From Pseudomonas sp. Ant30-3 (GTDB lineage Bacteria > Pseudomonadota > Gammaproteobacteria > Pseudomonadales > Pseudomonadaceae): a DNA stretch of 64,000 bases. Under the pieces are notes generated by a model. It saw only the letters and a program-made list of their open reading frames with translations. It was not told the origin of the DNA and did not search any database. The DNA is taken from assembly GCF_000690905.1 (NCBI RefSeq), contig NZ_JMCL01000007.1:1-64000 (forward strand), given 5' to 3'. Position numbers and translations under genes: made by a program. Below are positions 62,857-64,000 of this stretch, in pieces. The number at the start of each line of letters is the position of its first letter. Within the stretch, counting starts at the first letter, position 1.

Positions 62857-64000
62857 ATGTTCAGACTGCTGTTTCGCCTGTACCTGGTGACGATCGTTTC
62901 CTATAGCGCCGCGATTTACCTGGTGCCCGAGGTGGTGATCAAACTCTTCCATGAGCGTTTTGTTACCTACAACCTCGACTATTCGCGAGGGCTGCAAACG
63001 CTCATCGTCAAGCAGTTCCACGCGGTGCCGCAGGCGCAGTGGCCGGCGCTGGCAGCGCAAATGGACAAAGAATTTCAGCCCCTGCACATCGTTCTGGCAG
63101 GTACTGACGACGAGCAATTCACCCCGGTGGAACAGCAGCGTTTGCGCCGCGGCGAAAATGTGGTGCGAATCGGAGACTGGGGCTGGCGGACGCTGGCAGT
63201 CACGCCCTTGAACGAGCAGACCGTGGTGCAAATGGTGGTTCCACCGGACCCGATGGATGTGGACCTGTTGTACTGGAGCATCAACGTGCTGATCGGCGCC
63301 ACGTTGCTCGCCTGTCTGTTGCTGTGGTTGCGCCCGCACTGGCGTGATCTGGAAAAGCTCAAAGGCACTGCAGAGCGCTTCGGCAAGGGTCACTTAAGCG
63401 AGCGAACGCAGATCCCTGCGCATTCCAACATTGGCAGTCTGGCGCATGTGTTCGACACCATGGCCAGCGACATCGAACACCTGCTCAACCAGCAGCGCGA
63501 CCTGCTGAATGCGGTTTCCCACGAACTGCGCACACCGCTGACCCGTCTGGATTTCGGCTTGGCTCTGGCACTGTCGGACGATTTGCCGGCCACAAGTCGC
63601 GAACGTCTGCAGGGGCTGGTGGCGCATATCCGCGAACTCGACGAGCTGGTGCTCGAATTGCTGTCGTACAGCCGTTTGCAAAATCCGGCGTGGGTTCCTG
63701 AACAGGTCGAGGTTTCGCTGGACGAATTTGTCGACAGCATTCTTGGCAGCGTTGACGAGGAGCTGAGTTCGCCGGACATCGTGATCGATGTGTTGCTGAA
63801 CGGTCAGCTTGCGCGCTTCAGCCTCGACCCACGTCTGACGGCGCGGGCGATCCAGAACCTGCTGCGCAACGCGATGCGCTATTGCGAAACTCGCATCCAG
63901 ATCAGCGTGCAAGTCAGCGGGAAGGGGTGCGAGATCTGGGTCGATGACGACGGGATCGGCATACCGGAGGATGAGCGTGAGCGCATCTTCGAGCCGTTTT
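62857..64000 (+). CDS. Sensor histidine kinase, RstB-like (3' end cut by window edge)
   Basis: At least 381 residues from MFRLLFRLYLVTIVSYSAAI. Two membrane helices (about 8-28 and 145-165) bracket a periplasmic sensor of about 115 residues, followed by HAMP (LRPHWRDLEKLKGTAERFGK). The phosphoacceptor His is in AVSHELRTPLTRLDF and the N box in QNLLRNAMRYCE, then DDDGIGIP (G1). RPHWRDLEKL...RFGKGHLSER closely recalls E. coli RstB. The G2 box lies beyond the window. Confidence 0.92.
   Translation, partial: MFRLLFRLYLVTIVSYSAAIYLVPEVVIKLFHERFVTYNLDYSRGLQTLIVKQFHAVPQAQWPALAAQMDKEFQPLHIVLAGTDDEQFTPVEQQRLRRGENVVRIGDWGWRTLAVTPLNEQTVVQMVVPPDPMDVDLLYWSINVLIGATLLACLLLWLRPHWRDLEKLKGTAERFGKGHLSERTQIPAHSNIGSLAHVFDTMASDIEHLLNQQRDLLNAVSHELRTPLTRLDFGLALALSDDLPATSRERLQGLVAHIRELDELVLELLSYSRLQNPAWVPEQVEVSLDEFVDSILGSVDEELSSPDIVIDVLLNGQLARFSLDPRLTARAIQNLLRNAMRYCETRIQISVQVSGKGCEIWVDDDGIGIPEDERERIFEPF

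Overview
The window is a stretch of chromosome from a fluorescent-group Pseudomonas (P. fluorescens/P. putida-like). The evidence is the ben/cat benzoate cluster with BenR and CatR, a PtxS-kguEKTD ketogluconate operon, an AruH-type transaminase, an MvaT/MvaU-type H-NS analogue, generally high GC with G/C-ending codons, and many Pseudomonas-type REP/REPIN palindromes between genes. No rRNA, CRISPR array, intact IS or prophage was seen. Both ends cut genes: a methyltransferase at the left and a sensor kinase at the right.

Layout. 0-4.7 kb: methyltransferase end, ligD, a small conserved protein and a polysaccharide deacetylase lipoprotein. 4.7-15.7 kb: aromatic catabolism, with catR diverging from catBCA, then benR, then benABCD. 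Benzoate is converted by BenABC and BenD to catechol, and by CatA, CatB and CatC to the beta-ketoadipate enol-lactone. Between benR and benA, on the opposite strand, sits an overlapping operon: hcp (type VI secretion tube protein), a LysM-like/glycine-zipper toxin candidate and a small membrane immunity candidate. 15.7-19 kb: a Nudix hydrolase, several small proteins and tRNA-Cys and tRNA-Leu. 19-26.7 kb: topoisomerase IB, modABC with a ModE-type palindrome, an alkylation-repair cluster (2OG oxygenase, alkB, ada) and small conserved genes. 26.7-34 kb: small genes, galU, an MFS pump inserted between galU and gor, gor, and a KfrA-like/tyrosine-recombinase divergent pair. 34-38.3 kb: ahpC, ahpF, gloA and an H-NS-like mvaU/mvaT gene. 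38-49.6 kb: a CSS-EAL phosphodiesterase, hppD, rarD, an aldo/keto reductase, cdaR with glycerate kinase, a chemoreceptor and aruH. 49.7-55 kb: kguD, kguT, kguK and kguE under PtxS with two identical palindromic operators. 55-64 kb: a LysE exporter, an AraC regulator, a DUF1345 membrane protein and an RND pump/adaptor pair diverging from an RstA/RstB-like two-component system.

The observations most worth attention are: (1) the Hcp-toxin-immunity island inside the benzoate/catechol cluster; (2) an Ada regulator that keeps its acceptor cysteine but has lost the other three zinc cysteines, together with an exact 17-bp motif repeated upstream of both ada and the 2OG-oxygenase/alkB operon; (3) XylS/BenR-type 21-bp-spaced direct repeats in front of benA; (4) a kguK reading frame whose C-terminus is encoded by a REP doublet; (5) a KfrA-like protein and a tyrosine recombinase diverging from a short region with a perfect 14-bp palindrome. 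Protein identities come from recognising family motifs by eye; no database search was possible.
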